DNA from: Alishewanella metallidurans
Lineage (GTDB): Bacteria > Pseudomonadota > Gammaproteobacteria > Enterobacterales > Alteromonadaceae
Assembly: GCF_036983985.1 (NCBI RefSeq)
Contig: NZ_JALAHQ010000004.1
Span: forward strand, 1 to 64,000
Length of the DNA: 64,000 nucleotides
Reading direction: 5' to 3'
In this document: in pieces, positions 33,695-42,549 of the stretch
Position numbering within the stretch: the first letter of the stretch is position 1
Layout: the number at the start of each line of letters is the position of its first letter
Notes under the pieces: generated by a model
The model's input: the letters and a program-made list of their open reading frames with translations, nothing else
The model's database searches: none
Told to the model about the DNA's origin: nothing
Made by a program: the position numbers and the translations under genes

Positions 33695-36040
33695 ATGTTG
33701 TTTCGTTTAACCACAGTTGCTTGTGCCATTGCTGCAGCTTTTTCGTTACCCTTTGCCCAAGCAGAAAGCGTAACTGCAGCCAGCGCGGCAGCAGCGGATC
33801 ACAATATAGAAGTTATTGTAGTAACAGCGTCAGGTTATGAACAAAAGTTGGTTGATGCCCCTGCCAGTGTGTCAGTAGTAACACGTGAAGATTTACAAAA
33901 TAAATCCTTTACCAGCTTAGCTGATGCGCTACGCGATATTGAAGGGATAGACGTCGGCAGTGGCCAAGATAAAAACGGCAACATTAGTATTACTATGCGC
34001 GGTTTACCCGCTGATTATACGTTGGTATTAATTGATGGCCGCCGGCAAAGCGACGTAGGTGATATTGGGCCAAATAACTTTGGCAACAGTCAGTTTATGT
34101 ATATGCCACCGCTTGAAGCAATTGAACGTATTGAAGTAGTACGTGGGCCAATGTCTACACTGTATGGTGCTGATGCTATTGGTGGCGTTATTAATATTAT
34201 TACGCGTAAACAGCTAGATAGCACCCACGGCAGTATTACCGTTAGTAGCAACCTACAGCAAGATAGCCAATACGGTGATGACAAAAAAGCTGACCTTTAT
34301 CTAACTGGCCCAACTGGCGCGAGCAGCTTAACCTATGCACTGCGTGGTAGTATTTACGACCGCGATGAAAGTGCGCCAACCTATAGTGCAAACTTGCCTT
34401 TGCCTGATGGCTCTACTTGGGTAGATGAAGGTAGCTTTGGCGATAAAAAAATTGTTGCAGCAAAAAACTGGAACCTAGGCGGCACGTTAAACTACGCCCT
34501 TAGCGAACAACAATTTATTAGCCTTGAATACGATATTGCCAAACAACGTTACGATAACACTGAAGGTCAAACCGGCACCTTAGACAGTGCAACCAGTTTA
34601 TGGCGTGCTAGCGGTGCAGGTGTGATCCAACCTCGGGTGGGCTACACGCCATACCAGCGCGTAGAGCGAGAGCAATGGATACTGGCACACGTTGGCCGGT
34701 TTGATTTTGGTACACTAACCAGCAGCATTACACAAAGCCGCAGTGAAAACTTTGGCCGCTCTTTACCGCTTACCGTAGAAGAGCGCGGTGAGCTGCAAAC
34801 CATATGGAACCAGCAAGTTATTGCTCAAGGTAAGAGTAAACCCGCTTTAACGCCAGCATTAGCCGAGCAATTACAGGCGCAATTTTTACCGCGCCCTACC
34901 CGTACCCTGCAAATTGATAACTTAATTATTGATACCAAACTGGAGTCGCAATACCAAGATCATTACTTTGTGCTAGGCGCGCAGTACTTTAACGCCGAAA
35001 TGGAAGATGGTGTATTTGGTATGTATGGCGACGGTTTTCGCGATGGTACCAGCCAAACCCATCGTCAAGTAGCCGTTTTTGCTGAAGATAGCTGGGAGTT
35101 TGATCCTGAGTTTACCGCTACCCTAGGTGCTCGCTTTGATAACCATAATATCTTTGGTAATCAATTTAGCCCGCGTGCTTACTTAAACTACCGACCAACT
35201 GAACAATGGACGGTTAAAGGTGGCGTAAGTACCGGTTATAAAGCACCTAAGCCTAACCAGCTATTCTCTGGTATTACCGGTTTTGGTGGCCAAGGCGTTA
35301 GCCCTTTTGTTGGTACGCCCGATTTACAACCTGAAACCAGCGTAAACTATGAGCTAGCCGCTTACTACAGCAATGATATGTTTAGCGGTAATATTACGCT
35401 GTTCTATAACGATTTTAGCGACAAAATTATTAATCAAGACAACCTGCCAAACTGCGAAACGGCCGCAGCAGGTACACCTTGCGTGGATATAGGCCCAGGC
35501 TGGGCAGAGCTTGGTTACAACAGCTTTACTCAAGCGGCTAACGTGGACAAAGCAGAAACGCGCGGCGTTGAGCTATCAGGTAAGCTTAACGTTACCGACA
35601 GTATTAGCCTAACGGCCAATTACACCTACACCGACAGTGAAGTTAAAAGTGGCCGTGATGCTGGCTTGCCCTTAGTTAGTACGCCAAAAAATATGCTTAA
35701 TGCTACAGTTAACTGGCAGTTGCTGGACGATTTCAGCATGCAACTGATTGCTGAAGTGCGTGGTGAGCGTTTTCGCGGCACCGCTAATATCAGCGGCCCT
35801 ACTGGCCCTGAAACCATAAGCCTGTATTACAAATCTTATGAATTACTGCACCTAGGTGCTAAGTATCAGTATTCAGATCAGTTAAGCTTTAGCGCGCGTA
35901 TTAATAATCTGTTAGACGACGATTTATCTAGCCGTACCTGTTTATTGGCCGACACCCAAGACACTTATAACTGCACCGCCGATTACAATACAACAGAAAA
36001 AGCACGCAGCCTGTGGTTAGCATTAAGTTATAAGTTTTAA
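33695..36040 (+). CDS. TonB-dependent receptor, FepA/CirA-like
   Basis: 781 residues. Signal peptide (LTTVACAIAAAFSLPFAQAE), TonB-box-like IEVIVVTASGYEQ near 38-50, plug with SVVTREDLQNKSFTSLADAL, RGLPADYTLVLIDGRRQSD, IERIEVVRGPMSTLYGADAIGGVINIITRK, and a barrel ending SLWLALSYKF. The plug follows FepA/CirA/colicin I receptor types importing ferric catechols or haem. CAAGGAG lies 8 bp before the start. A terminator follows. Confidence 0.93.
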   Translation: MLFRLTTVACAIAAAFSLPFAQAESVTAASAAAADHNIEVIVVTASGYEQKLVDAPASVSVVTREDLQNKSFTSLADALRDIEGIDVGSGQDKNGNISITMRGLPADYTLVLIDGRRQSDVGDIGPNNFGNSQFMYMPPLEAIERIEVVRGPMSTLYGADAIGGVINIITRKQLDSTHGSITVSSNLQQDSQYGDDKKADLYLTGPTGASSLTYALRGSIYDRDESAPTYSANLPLPDGSTWVDEGSFGDKKIVAAKNWNLGGTLNYALSEQQFISLEYDIAKQRYDNTEGQTGTLDSATSLWRASGAGVIQPRVGYTPYQRVEREQWILAHVGRFDFGTLTSSITQSRSENFGRSLPLTVEERGELQTIWNQQVIAQGKSKPALTPALAEQLQAQFLPRPTRTLQIDNLIIDTKLESQYQDHYFVLGAQYFNAEMEDGVFGMYGDGFRDGTSQTHRQVAVFAEDSWEFDPEFTATLGARFDNHNIFGNQFSPRAYLNYRPTEQWTVKGGVSTGYKAPKPNQLFSGITGFGGQGVSPFVGTPDLQPETSVNYELAAYYSNDMFSGNITLFYNDFSDKIINQDNLPNCETAAAGTPCVDIGPGWAELGYNSFTQAANVDKAETRGVELSGKLNVTDSISLTANYTYTDSEVKSGRDAGLPLVSTPKNMLNATVNWQLLDDFSMQLIAEVRGERFRGTANISGPTGPETISLYYKSYELLHLGAKYQYSDQLSFSARINNLLDDDLSSRTCLLADTQDTYNCTADYNTTEKARSLWLALSYKF

Positions 36041-36060
36041 TTCAGAAATAGCAGCACAAC

Positions 36061-36090
36061 AAAACCGGTTAGCTAATGTTAACCGGTTTT
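36061..36090. terminator. Bidirectional terminator
   Basis: AAAACCGGTTA (36061-36071) and TAACCGGTTTT (36080-36090) are exact complements with an 8-nt loop, T-rich on both exits. It serves the converging receptor and elaA genes. Confidence 0.85.
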
Positions 36091-36530
36091 ATCATTTTTA
36101 AATGCGGAATATCGTCTTCTAAATAAGGCTCGCCGGCAGGCTTAAAGCCCAATTCTTGGTAAAACTGTTGCAGGTAACACTGCGCAGAAATATGAATATC
36201 GGTATTGGGCCATAAAGAATTTACCACCTTTAGGCTTTCACTCATTAGCACTTGGCCCAAACCTAAACGACGCGCGGTTTGCGCAACACAGACACGGCCG
36301 ATAGCAGGAAAATCAGCAAAACCAATATCGGGTGCTAATACGCGAGAATAGGCGATAACTTTATCGCCTTTTTGCAAAATAATATGCTGGGTTTGTGGAT
36401 GTACGTCTTTGTCATCCAGCTCGGGGTAAGGGCAATTTTGCTCTACCACAAACACATCTACCCGTAGTTGCAATAAGCTATATAGCGTGTAAATGTTTAA
36501 TTCGTTAAAGGTTAATACCTGCCACTGCAT
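36069..36530 (-). CDS. elaA: ElaA-type GNAT acetyltransferase
   Basis: 153 residues. The N-terminus WQVLTFNELNIYTLYSLLQLRVDVFVVEQNCPYPELDDKD is the ElaA signature, and the acetyl-CoA loop is GRVCVAQTARRLGLGQVLM near 88-106 (R-x-x-G-x-G/A pattern RRLGLG). Substrate of ElaA is unknown. Cytoplasmic, stand-alone. Confidence 0.9.
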   Translation of the reverse strand: MQWQVLTFNELNIYTLYSLLQLRVDVFVVEQNCPYPELDDKDVHPQTQHIILQKGDKVIAYSRVLAPDIGFADFPAIGRVCVAQTARRLGLGQVLMSESLKVVNSLWPNTDIHISAQCYLQQFYQELGFKPAGEPYLEDDIPHLKMIKPVNIS

Positions 36531-36598
36531 TAATACTGGCTCCTTGGCTGCGTAAAATATTACTATACCAGAGCCAGCTAACCGATGCTGTATGTGTA

Positions 36599-37840
36599 TT
36601 AGCTTGAACGTGCCAGCGGCCGCTGTCCGTCGCGATGGCCCGGTTTGGCTACCTTGGGTTTCTTCGGTTTATACGGCTTGGTATTAAGCTTTATTTCAGG
36701 CACGGTATTTACCGGCGCAAAACCTTCTAACAGCGCGCGTGGAATATGTTGCTTAATTAAGCGCTCGATACCTACCAGCTCTTTGGTTTCATCGGCGCAC
36801 ACTAGCGAAATAGCATGCCCGGCTGCACCAGCACGACCAGTGCGACCAATACGATGTACATAGTCTTCTGCCACGTTAGGTAATTCATAATTTACAACCT
36901 GCGGCAGCTGATCAATATCTAAGCCACGCGCAGCAATATCAGTCGCGACCAAGGCTCGCACTTTCCCAGCTTTAAAATCAGCTAAGGCTTTGGTGCGCGC
37001 ATTCTGGCTTTTATTACCATGAATAGGCGCCGCATTAATACCGGCAGTTTCTAAATGCAGGCTAAGTTTATTCGCCATATGCTTGGTTTTGGTAAAAATA
37101 AGCACCTGTTGCCAGTTATTATCCAGAATTAACTTGGTTACTAATGCCGCTTTACGGTTTTTATCAACCGGATAAATAAGCTGCTCTACGCGCTCCGCCG
37201 TGGTGTTTTCTGGGCTAACTGATACTTCCAGCGGATCATTTACTAAACCTTTGGCTAATTTACGAATGTCCGCAGAGAACGTGGCCGAAAACAGCAGGTT
37301 TTGTCGCTTCTTTGGTAACAAAGCCAGCACTTTTTTAATATCATTAATAAAGCCCATATCTAACATACGGTCGGCTTCATCTAATACCAGCACTTCCAGT
37401 TGCGTAAAACGCACTGCATTTTGCTGATACAAGTCTAATAAACGGCCTGGTGTTGCCACTAAAATATCAACGCCGCGGCGCAGCGCCATCATTTGCGGGT
37501 TAATTTTTACACCACCAAATACTACCGTACTTTTTAACGGCATATATTTACCGTATACAGCGACACTTTCTGCAACCTGCGCGGCAAGCTCACGCGTTGG
37601 CGTTAAAATTAATGCCCGTACTTGGTTCGGCTGCACTTTAGGGCCGTCATTTAATAAGTGTAATAATGGCAATGTAAAGCCAGCAGTTTTGCCAGTACCG
37701 GTTTGCGCGGCAGCCATTAAGTCTCGGCCAGCTAACACCGCAGGAATAGCCTGCTGCTGAATAGGAGAAGGTGTAGTGTAGCCTTTTTCAGCAATGGCCT
37801 TTAACAGCGCTGGTGCTAGGTTTAAATCAGTAAATTGCAT
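36599..37840 (-). CDS. rhlE: DEAD-box RNA helicase, RhlE type
   Basis: 413 residues. Q motif TTPSPIQQQAIP, motif I AAQTGTGKTAGF, Ia PTRELAAQ, II VLDEADRMLDMGF, III FSATF, V ATDIAARGLDI and VI HRIGRTGRAG are all visible. The basic C-terminal tail (KPYKPKKPKVAKPGHRDGQR) helps RNA binding. RhlE acts in ribosome maturation and RNA turnover. Preceded by a 276-bp gap upstream (to 38117) with no further gene. Confidence 0.95.
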   Translation of the reverse strand: MQFTDLNLAPALLKAIAEKGYTTPSPIQQQAIPAVLAGRDLMAAAQTGTGKTAGFTLPLLHLLNDGPKVQPNQVRALILTPTRELAAQVAESVAVYGKYMPLKSTVVFGGVKINPQMMALRRGVDILVATPGRLLDLYQQNAVRFTQLEVLVLDEADRMLDMGFINDIKKVLALLPKKRQNLLFSATFSADIRKLAKGLVNDPLEVSVSPENTTAERVEQLIYPVDKNRKAALVTKLILDNNWQQVLIFTKTKHMANKLSLHLETAGINAAPIHGNKSQNARTKALADFKAGKVRALVATDIAARGLDIDQLPQVVNYELPNVAEDYVHRIGRTGRAGAAGHAISLVCADETKELVGIERLIKQHIPRALLEGFAPVNTVPEIKLNTKPYKPKKPKVAKPGHRDGQRPLARSS

Positions 37841-38116
37841 GCGATATCCCGCAGTTATTGCTGCGAAATATATCTGCCGCAGCTGCAGTTGTCTCTAAAA
37901 CAGAGGGCGCGTATCTTACAGTAAATGTGCGAACACTGCGAGTAACCATTACGCCAGCACCAACTTTACACTGTCGACTTTGTTTACAATTGTATTTAAA
38001 TGTAAGGCACGAAAGTTAAGCAAAACCAGAAAATACAGCCAGTTAAAACTCTGGCATTAATTATGCTCTATCACGCTTAGAGTACACAACGCATCACAAT
38101 TTATACCGAGGTTTAT

Positions 38117-38929
38117 ATGAAAAGCTTTAAACGGATTTTACTAACAACAGCTGCCTTAGCCTGCTTTTCATCGCAAGCCACATTAATGGTTACCTACGGT
38201 GGCCAAGCCGCTACTGATGGCTCTGGCTTAACCAGCAACTATATCGACCCAAGTAATTTATTAGATCCTGCTAATGGCTTCTTTATTGAAACCTTTGACA
38301 GCGCTACGCAAATGGTAGGTTTTGGTGCAGGCAGCACCGCCTATAATGACGTTAAACAAAGCGGCCAAAGCGGCTGTGCGGTCAACTCATTATTTGCTGG
38401 CTCAGCAATTCAAGTGTCAATGTCGGGTTCAGATGCCTTTAACACTCGCCAGGGTTCTGCCGGTTATGCTGCTGCACCAGCTAACGACAACACCTGTTTT
38501 GGCTATACACCAGCCGAAGGTGGCAGCTTACCGTCATCAATTACTATTGATTACAGCAGCATTCTTGCCTCTGGCGCAGGTATTAATTACCTAGGCGTGT
38601 ACTTTGGTTCTATCGACGTTTATAACTATTTAGAATTTTTTGATGGTAATGGCGATTTAATGGATACGCTGACTGGCCCACAAATTTTAGGCAACAACGG
38701 TGGTGTCAGTGGTAATCAGATCGCACCGGGTTCAAACGTGTATGTAAATATCGATTTTACCGGCACGGGTTTTACCAGTTTCCGTTTCACTTCAACCGGC
38801 GTCGCTGCTGAATTTGATAACATTGTAGTTGGCACGTCTAATCGCCCAACTCAAGTGCCAGCACCGGCGAGTTTATTATTATTAGGTGCAGGTTTATTAG
38901 GCCTTAGCCGTCGTAAAATTTTCGGCTAA
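38117..38929 (+). CDS. PEP-CTERM sorting-signal protein
   Basis: 270 residues, exported (LLTTAALACFSSQA). The C-terminus VPAPASLLLLGAGLLGLSRR has the PEP-CTERM form: Val-Pro-Ala-Pro motif, TM helix, Arg cluster, recognised by exosortase. The body is Gly/Ser-rich with a YLEFFDGNGDLMDTL stretch and two paired Cys, otherwise unrecognised. No exosortase or EPS gene lies in the window. GAGG before the ATG and a terminator after suggest a monocistronic unit. Confidence 0.88.
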   Translation: MKSFKRILLTTAALACFSSQATLMVTYGGQAATDGSGLTSNYIDPSNLLDPANGFFIETFDSATQMVGFGAGSTAYNDVKQSGQSGCAVNSLFAGSAIQVSMSGSDAFNTRQGSAGYAAAPANDNTCFGYTPAEGGSLPSSITIDYSSILASGAGINYLGVYFGSIDVYNYLEFFDGNGDLMDTLTGPQILGNNGGVSGNQIAPGSNVYVNIDFTGTGFTSFRFTSTGVAAEFDNIVVGTSNRPTQVPAPASLLLLGAGLLGLSRRKIFG

Positions 38930-38943
38930 TCTAATTAGCTCAA

Positions 38944-38970
38944 AAAAAGCCAGCTTGCTGGCTTTTTTTG
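38944..38970 (+). terminator. Intrinsic terminator after the PEP-CTERM gene
   Basis: AAAAAGCCAGC, TT, GCTGGCTTTTTTT; an 11-bp stem with T run. Confidence 0.88.
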
Positions 38971-39087
38971 TTATTGCCTCGACAATAATGCGCAACGACA
39001 GCCACCGCTTAGCTAAAACACTGGTCGCTTTATTCAACTACTAAGATCAGGTATTGTAAGCACCTAACTTATCGCGGAGACGCCTGC

Positions 39088-40446
39088 TTGCGTTCATCAA
39101 CTTTGTCTGCTGACAGCAGTTTTATGCGCGAATTAAAACGCTTGCTACAGGCACTTACTTCGGTAGCTGACGCGGATAGCTTAGTCAGCCTAATTAATGA
39201 TATGCATCACTTTATTCGCATGACTAATAATATGCCGGTTAGTGATGCCGTGATCGCAAAACCAGAACTAATGCCGCAATTAACTTTTTTAGCTGAAAAG
39301 GTGTTGCGCTTAAGCGAAGGTAATAACCAAGCTGACACCTTAGTGCGCTCGGCACGTTTATTAGGTAGTCTGCAATTAACCGCCCCAGACTCACCGAGAC
39401 GTTGGCGCGAACTGCAATTTGGTTACAAACTACTATACCGTGCGGCGCTAACACTACGTTTACTTGAGCATGCGCTTGAGCATAAACTACTAACCGATAA
39501 CACGTTATTGCACCATTATACTGCTCGCCGCTTTGCCGACGATACCTGCCCCTTTCGTGTAAACGTGCAGCTACCACTAATAATAGCGGTGATGCTACTA
39601 GATTGTGGTCAACTGGATATTGATGCTATTACGCTACTTACTGGCTATGCTGGACAATATGACGCTAACCGCAGCATGCAACACCAAGAACGACAGCGCT
39701 ACCTTGCAACGAGTAAGGTGGCAATGGCTCGATTACTGGATGAGGCTTTACAACTTGTGCCCTATCGCGGTAACAGTAAGCGAGAACAACAACTGCATCA
39801 GCTGCAACAACAAAATAATATAAAATTTATTAAACAGTTATTAAGCCAGAGCATTAACTCGGATGGCCCACTAGCCCCTTTACTTAGTCTCCCTCAGGTG
39901 TACAGCTCTATTGTGCTGCCAGGTAGAGACCGCTACCAATATGAAGCGCTACCTAAAGCCAGCTTATTATTAAAAGATGGGGTCAATCGTGGCCAATTTC
40001 CAGCTAACTGGGTTCAGCAGCTGATTAATATCGTCGGTATCTTTCCGCAAGGTTATGGTATTGCTTTTATACCTACTCAGCATGACAGCGGCTACGCAGA
40101 AAAATACGAGCTAGCAATAGTAAACCAGCTATACCCAGCCAAATTAGCTGAACCCTTATGCCGCATTGTCAGCCGCAACTTACAATATCGCCGCGGCGGC
40201 CATAATTGTCAGGTTAGCCTTGCGCATAATTTATATTTTAAACCCGCACGTGATCGGCTATCAGTTATTCCCACTGCGCGTTTAAAAGAAATTTTAATGC
40301 AGCTTAGCGCCGACTGGGAGCCCGGCCAAATTCGCCGGTTTTTACCGCGCTGCTGGCAACCACAGCAGTTTTTTAGCCAAAGCACACATCAAAATTTATG
40401 GAACCAAGCGCCAAACCCAATAACTTACGCCAAAACAAAGTATTAA
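39088..40446 (+). CDS. Unknown protein with a degenerate HD-GYP-like C-terminal part
   Basis: 452 residues from a TTG start, supported by CGGAGA 7 bp upstream; an ATG 12 codons in (39124) is the alternative. The N-terminal half is helical. The segment WVQQLINIVGIFPQGYGIAF near 312-332 resembles the end of HD-GYP domains (VLGVYPPGSLV-type), but the HD and GYP catalytic motifs are not seen, so cyclic-di-GMP hydrolysis is unlikely. The last 100 residues are basic. I do not recognise a named family. Confidence 0.6.
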   Translation: MRSSTLSADSSFMRELKRLLQALTSVADADSLVSLINDMHHFIRMTNNMPVSDAVIAKPELMPQLTFLAEKVLRLSEGNNQADTLVRSARLLGSLQLTAPDSPRRWRELQFGYKLLYRAALTLRLLEHALEHKLLTDNTLLHHYTARRFADDTCPFRVNVQLPLIIAVMLLDCGQLDIDAITLLTGYAGQYDANRSMQHQERQRYLATSKVAMARLLDEALQLVPYRGNSKREQQLHQLQQQNNIKFIKQLLSQSINSDGPLAPLLSLPQVYSSIVLPGRDRYQYEALPKASLLLKDGVNRGQFPANWVQQLINIVGIFPQGYGIAFIPTQHDSGYAEKYELAIVNQLYPAKLAEPLCRIVSRNLQYRRGGHNCQVSLAHNLYFKPARDRLSVIPTARLKEILMQLSADWEPGQIRRFLPRCWQPQQFFSQSTHQNLWNQAPNPITYAKTKY

Positions 40447-40530
40447 ATAAACTCCATAATATTGCACTAATTCACTTGTATTACTGTCGCCTTTTGCGCA
40501 GGATCCCACCAAGCTATTAAGGAGTCTTTG

Positions 40531-41157
40531 ATGAGCAACATATTTAAACGCAGTAAAGCAGCCCGCTTAATTATGATGGTACCGGCAGCCGGTTTAGTAT
40601 TAGCCGGTTGCAGTGAAAAGCAGGTAGAAGTGCAGGTATTTAATAGCCCTGACGAATGTGCAGCCTATTATAATCCGCCGGCAGAATGTAAAGCTGCTTT
40701 TGCTGAAGCACAAACTTTGCACCCGCAGGTCGCACCGCGCTATGCCAGCCAGCAAGAATGCGAAACAGATTTTGGCACTGGCCAATGTGAAAACGCCCCC
40801 GTACTGGCGGCAAACAATACTGAGCAGCGGTCACAAAGTCAGCAAAGCAGCGGTTTCTTTATGCCGATGATGATGGGCTTTATGGCTGGGCAAATGTTAA
40901 GCCGTGGCGGAATGGCAAGCGCACCAGCGCAACCAACAGCCAGTGCAGCACGCAGCGCTGTCGCAACACAGCCGCTATATAAATCTCGTGACGACCGCAA
41001 TACCTTTCGCACCGCAAGTAATACTGCTGTAGCGTCAAAACCCGGTGCCACTAGTGTGCGCCCATCTGCGGTACAACCTAAACCGGCAACACTGGCAAAA
41101 CGTGGTGGTTTTGGCTCTCAAGCAGCCAAGCGCAGTGCTAGTAGCACAGGTGGTTAA
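40531..41157 (+). CDS. ygiB: DUF1190/YgiB-type lipoprotein
   Basis: 208 residues from ATG 40531, 6 bp after AAGGAG. Lipobox LAGC in VPAAGLVLAGCSEKQVEV. The mature part has the DUF1190 pattern with paired Cys (NSPDECAAYYNPPAECKAAF, SQQECETDFGTGQC) and the Met-rich FFMPMMMGFMAGQML, then a Ser/Ala/Lys tail. It lies 6 bp before a YgiC homologue, the same order as E. coli ygiB-ygiC. Confidence 0.88.
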   Translation: MSNIFKRSKAARLIMMVPAAGLVLAGCSEKQVEVQVFNSPDECAAYYNPPAECKAAFAEAQTLHPQVAPRYASQQECETDFGTGQCENAPVLAANNTEQRSQSQQSSGFFMPMMMGFMAGQMLSRGGMASAPAQPTASAARSAVATQPLYKSRDDRNTFRTASNTAVASKPGATSVRPSAVQPKPATLAKRGGFGSQAAKRSASSTGG

Positions 41158-41163
41158 TTAGCG

Positions 41164-42312
41164 ATGAAACGAGTAAACAGCACCCCACGCCCTGGCTGGC
41201 AGGCGTTTGCCGAAAGTGTTGGCTTTAATTTCCATACTTTTGACGGTGAGCCATACTGGGATGAAAGTGCTTACTATCAGTTTAGTTTGCAACAAATAGA
41301 GCACGATTTAGAACAGCCAACTGAAGAGCTACATCAGATGGCGCTTGATCTGGTTGCCGACATTGTTACTAGCGAGCAACAGCTACAACAGCTCGCTATA
41401 CCTGAACAATTTTGGCAGGCAGTGCGCGACAGTTGGCAAAGTCAGCAACCGCATTTATACGGCCGCATGGACTTTAGCTACAATGGCAGCGGCCCAGCTA
41501 AGTTGCTAGAGCTAAACTACGACACCCCAACATCGTTATACGAAACGGGCTTTTTTCAGTGGGTATGGCTAGAAGATCAATTAATGCGCGGCGCGCTACC
41601 TCAGGGTGCAGATCAGTTTAATTCATTACAAGACAAGCTACAGCAGGCCTTTGCCGAGCTTAATCTGGCACAACCCTTTTACTTTGCTAGCGTCGCCGAC
41701 AGTACCGAAGATAGAGGCACTGTTGATTACTTAATGGATATTGCGCTACAAGCTGGCGTAAATTGCCGCTACATTCAGCTGGAACAACTAGGCGACATTG
41801 ACGGCCAATTGGTCGATTTAGACGGCTTTCCTATTCAAGGTTTGTTTAAGCTGTACCCATGGGAATTTATGCTGCAAGAAGAGTTTGCCAGCACGGTTAT
41901 CAGCAGCCAAACCCAGTTTATAGAACCGCTATGGAAATGCTTGTTGTCAAATAAAGGCATACTGCCAATGTTGTGGCAAAAGTATCAAGGCCACCCTAAT
42001 TTATTACCAACATTTTTCGATGACGGCAGCACATTAAAACATGGCTGGGTGCGCAAGCCCTTGTTCTCACGCGAAGGGGCCAATATCGAATTAGTAACCA
42101 ACAGTGGAAAATTATTCAAACAAGACGGGCCTTATACCGATAGCGGCTATATTCGCCAAGAGTTAGCGCCTTTACCAAAGTTTGCTGATAGTTATGCGCT
42201 AATTGGCAGCTGGGTAGTTGGCGACAGTGCCGCCGGCATTTGCATTCGCGAAGATAACAGCTTAATTACCAAAGACAGTTCGCGGTTTTTACCACATATT
42301 ATTCTCGATTAA
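41164..42312 (+). CDS. ygiC: Glutathionylspermidine synthase-like ATP-grasp protein, YgiC type
   Basis: 382 residues. GspS-type ATP-grasp fold without the amidase domain: FHTFDGEPYWDESAYYQFS near 21-40, FSYNGSGPAKLLELNYDTPTSLYE near 101-125, FKLYPWEFMLQEEFAST near 222, and WVRKPLFSREGANIEL near 297. These residues match the synthetase core that ligates a peptide or glutathione carboxylate to an amine. YgiC/YjfC proteins probably do not make glutathionylspermidine itself. Note speE/speA later in this window. Confidence 0.9.
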   Translation: MKRVNSTPRPGWQAFAESVGFNFHTFDGEPYWDESAYYQFSLQQIEHDLEQPTEELHQMALDLVADIVTSEQQLQQLAIPEQFWQAVRDSWQSQQPHLYGRMDFSYNGSGPAKLLELNYDTPTSLYETGFFQWVWLEDQLMRGALPQGADQFNSLQDKLQQAFAELNLAQPFYFASVADSTEDRGTVDYLMDIALQAGVNCRYIQLEQLGDIDGQLVDLDGFPIQGLFKLYPWEFMLQEEFASTVISSQTQFIEPLWKCLLSNKGILPMLWQKYQGHPNLLPTFFDDGSTLKHGWVRKPLFSREGANIELVTNSGKLFKQDGPYTDSGYIRQELAPLPKFADSYALIGSWVVGDSAAGICIREDNSLITKDSSRFLPHIILD

Positions 42313-42327
42313 CCTTAACTACCTGAG

Positions 42328-42356
42328 ACAGCAGGTTGTTTTAACCTGCTGTTTAC
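42328..42356 (+). terminator. Terminator after ygiC
   Basis: ACAGCAGGTT, loop of about 5 nt, AACCTGCTGT, then TT; the T run is short. Confidence 0.6.
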
Positions 42357-42549
42357 GGCTAACCACGATAACTTTTCTTATTTCCCTACAACTTAAAACA
42401 GCATATTTATGCGAAAAGCATGGATATAAAACCAACCGTATTTTAAAATGCAAAAACTATACTGGTGTTAACGTTGGCGTTTTTGCTTCAAGCTGCCATC
42501 TTTATATCTTACAAACCAACTCTCTTTGCTAAAAGGACACCTGCTACCC

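Noticed and set aside
42401..42412. GCATATTTATGC palindrome upstream of argA as an ARG box
   Set aside because: Only a partial fit to the ArgR consensus and no second box beside it.
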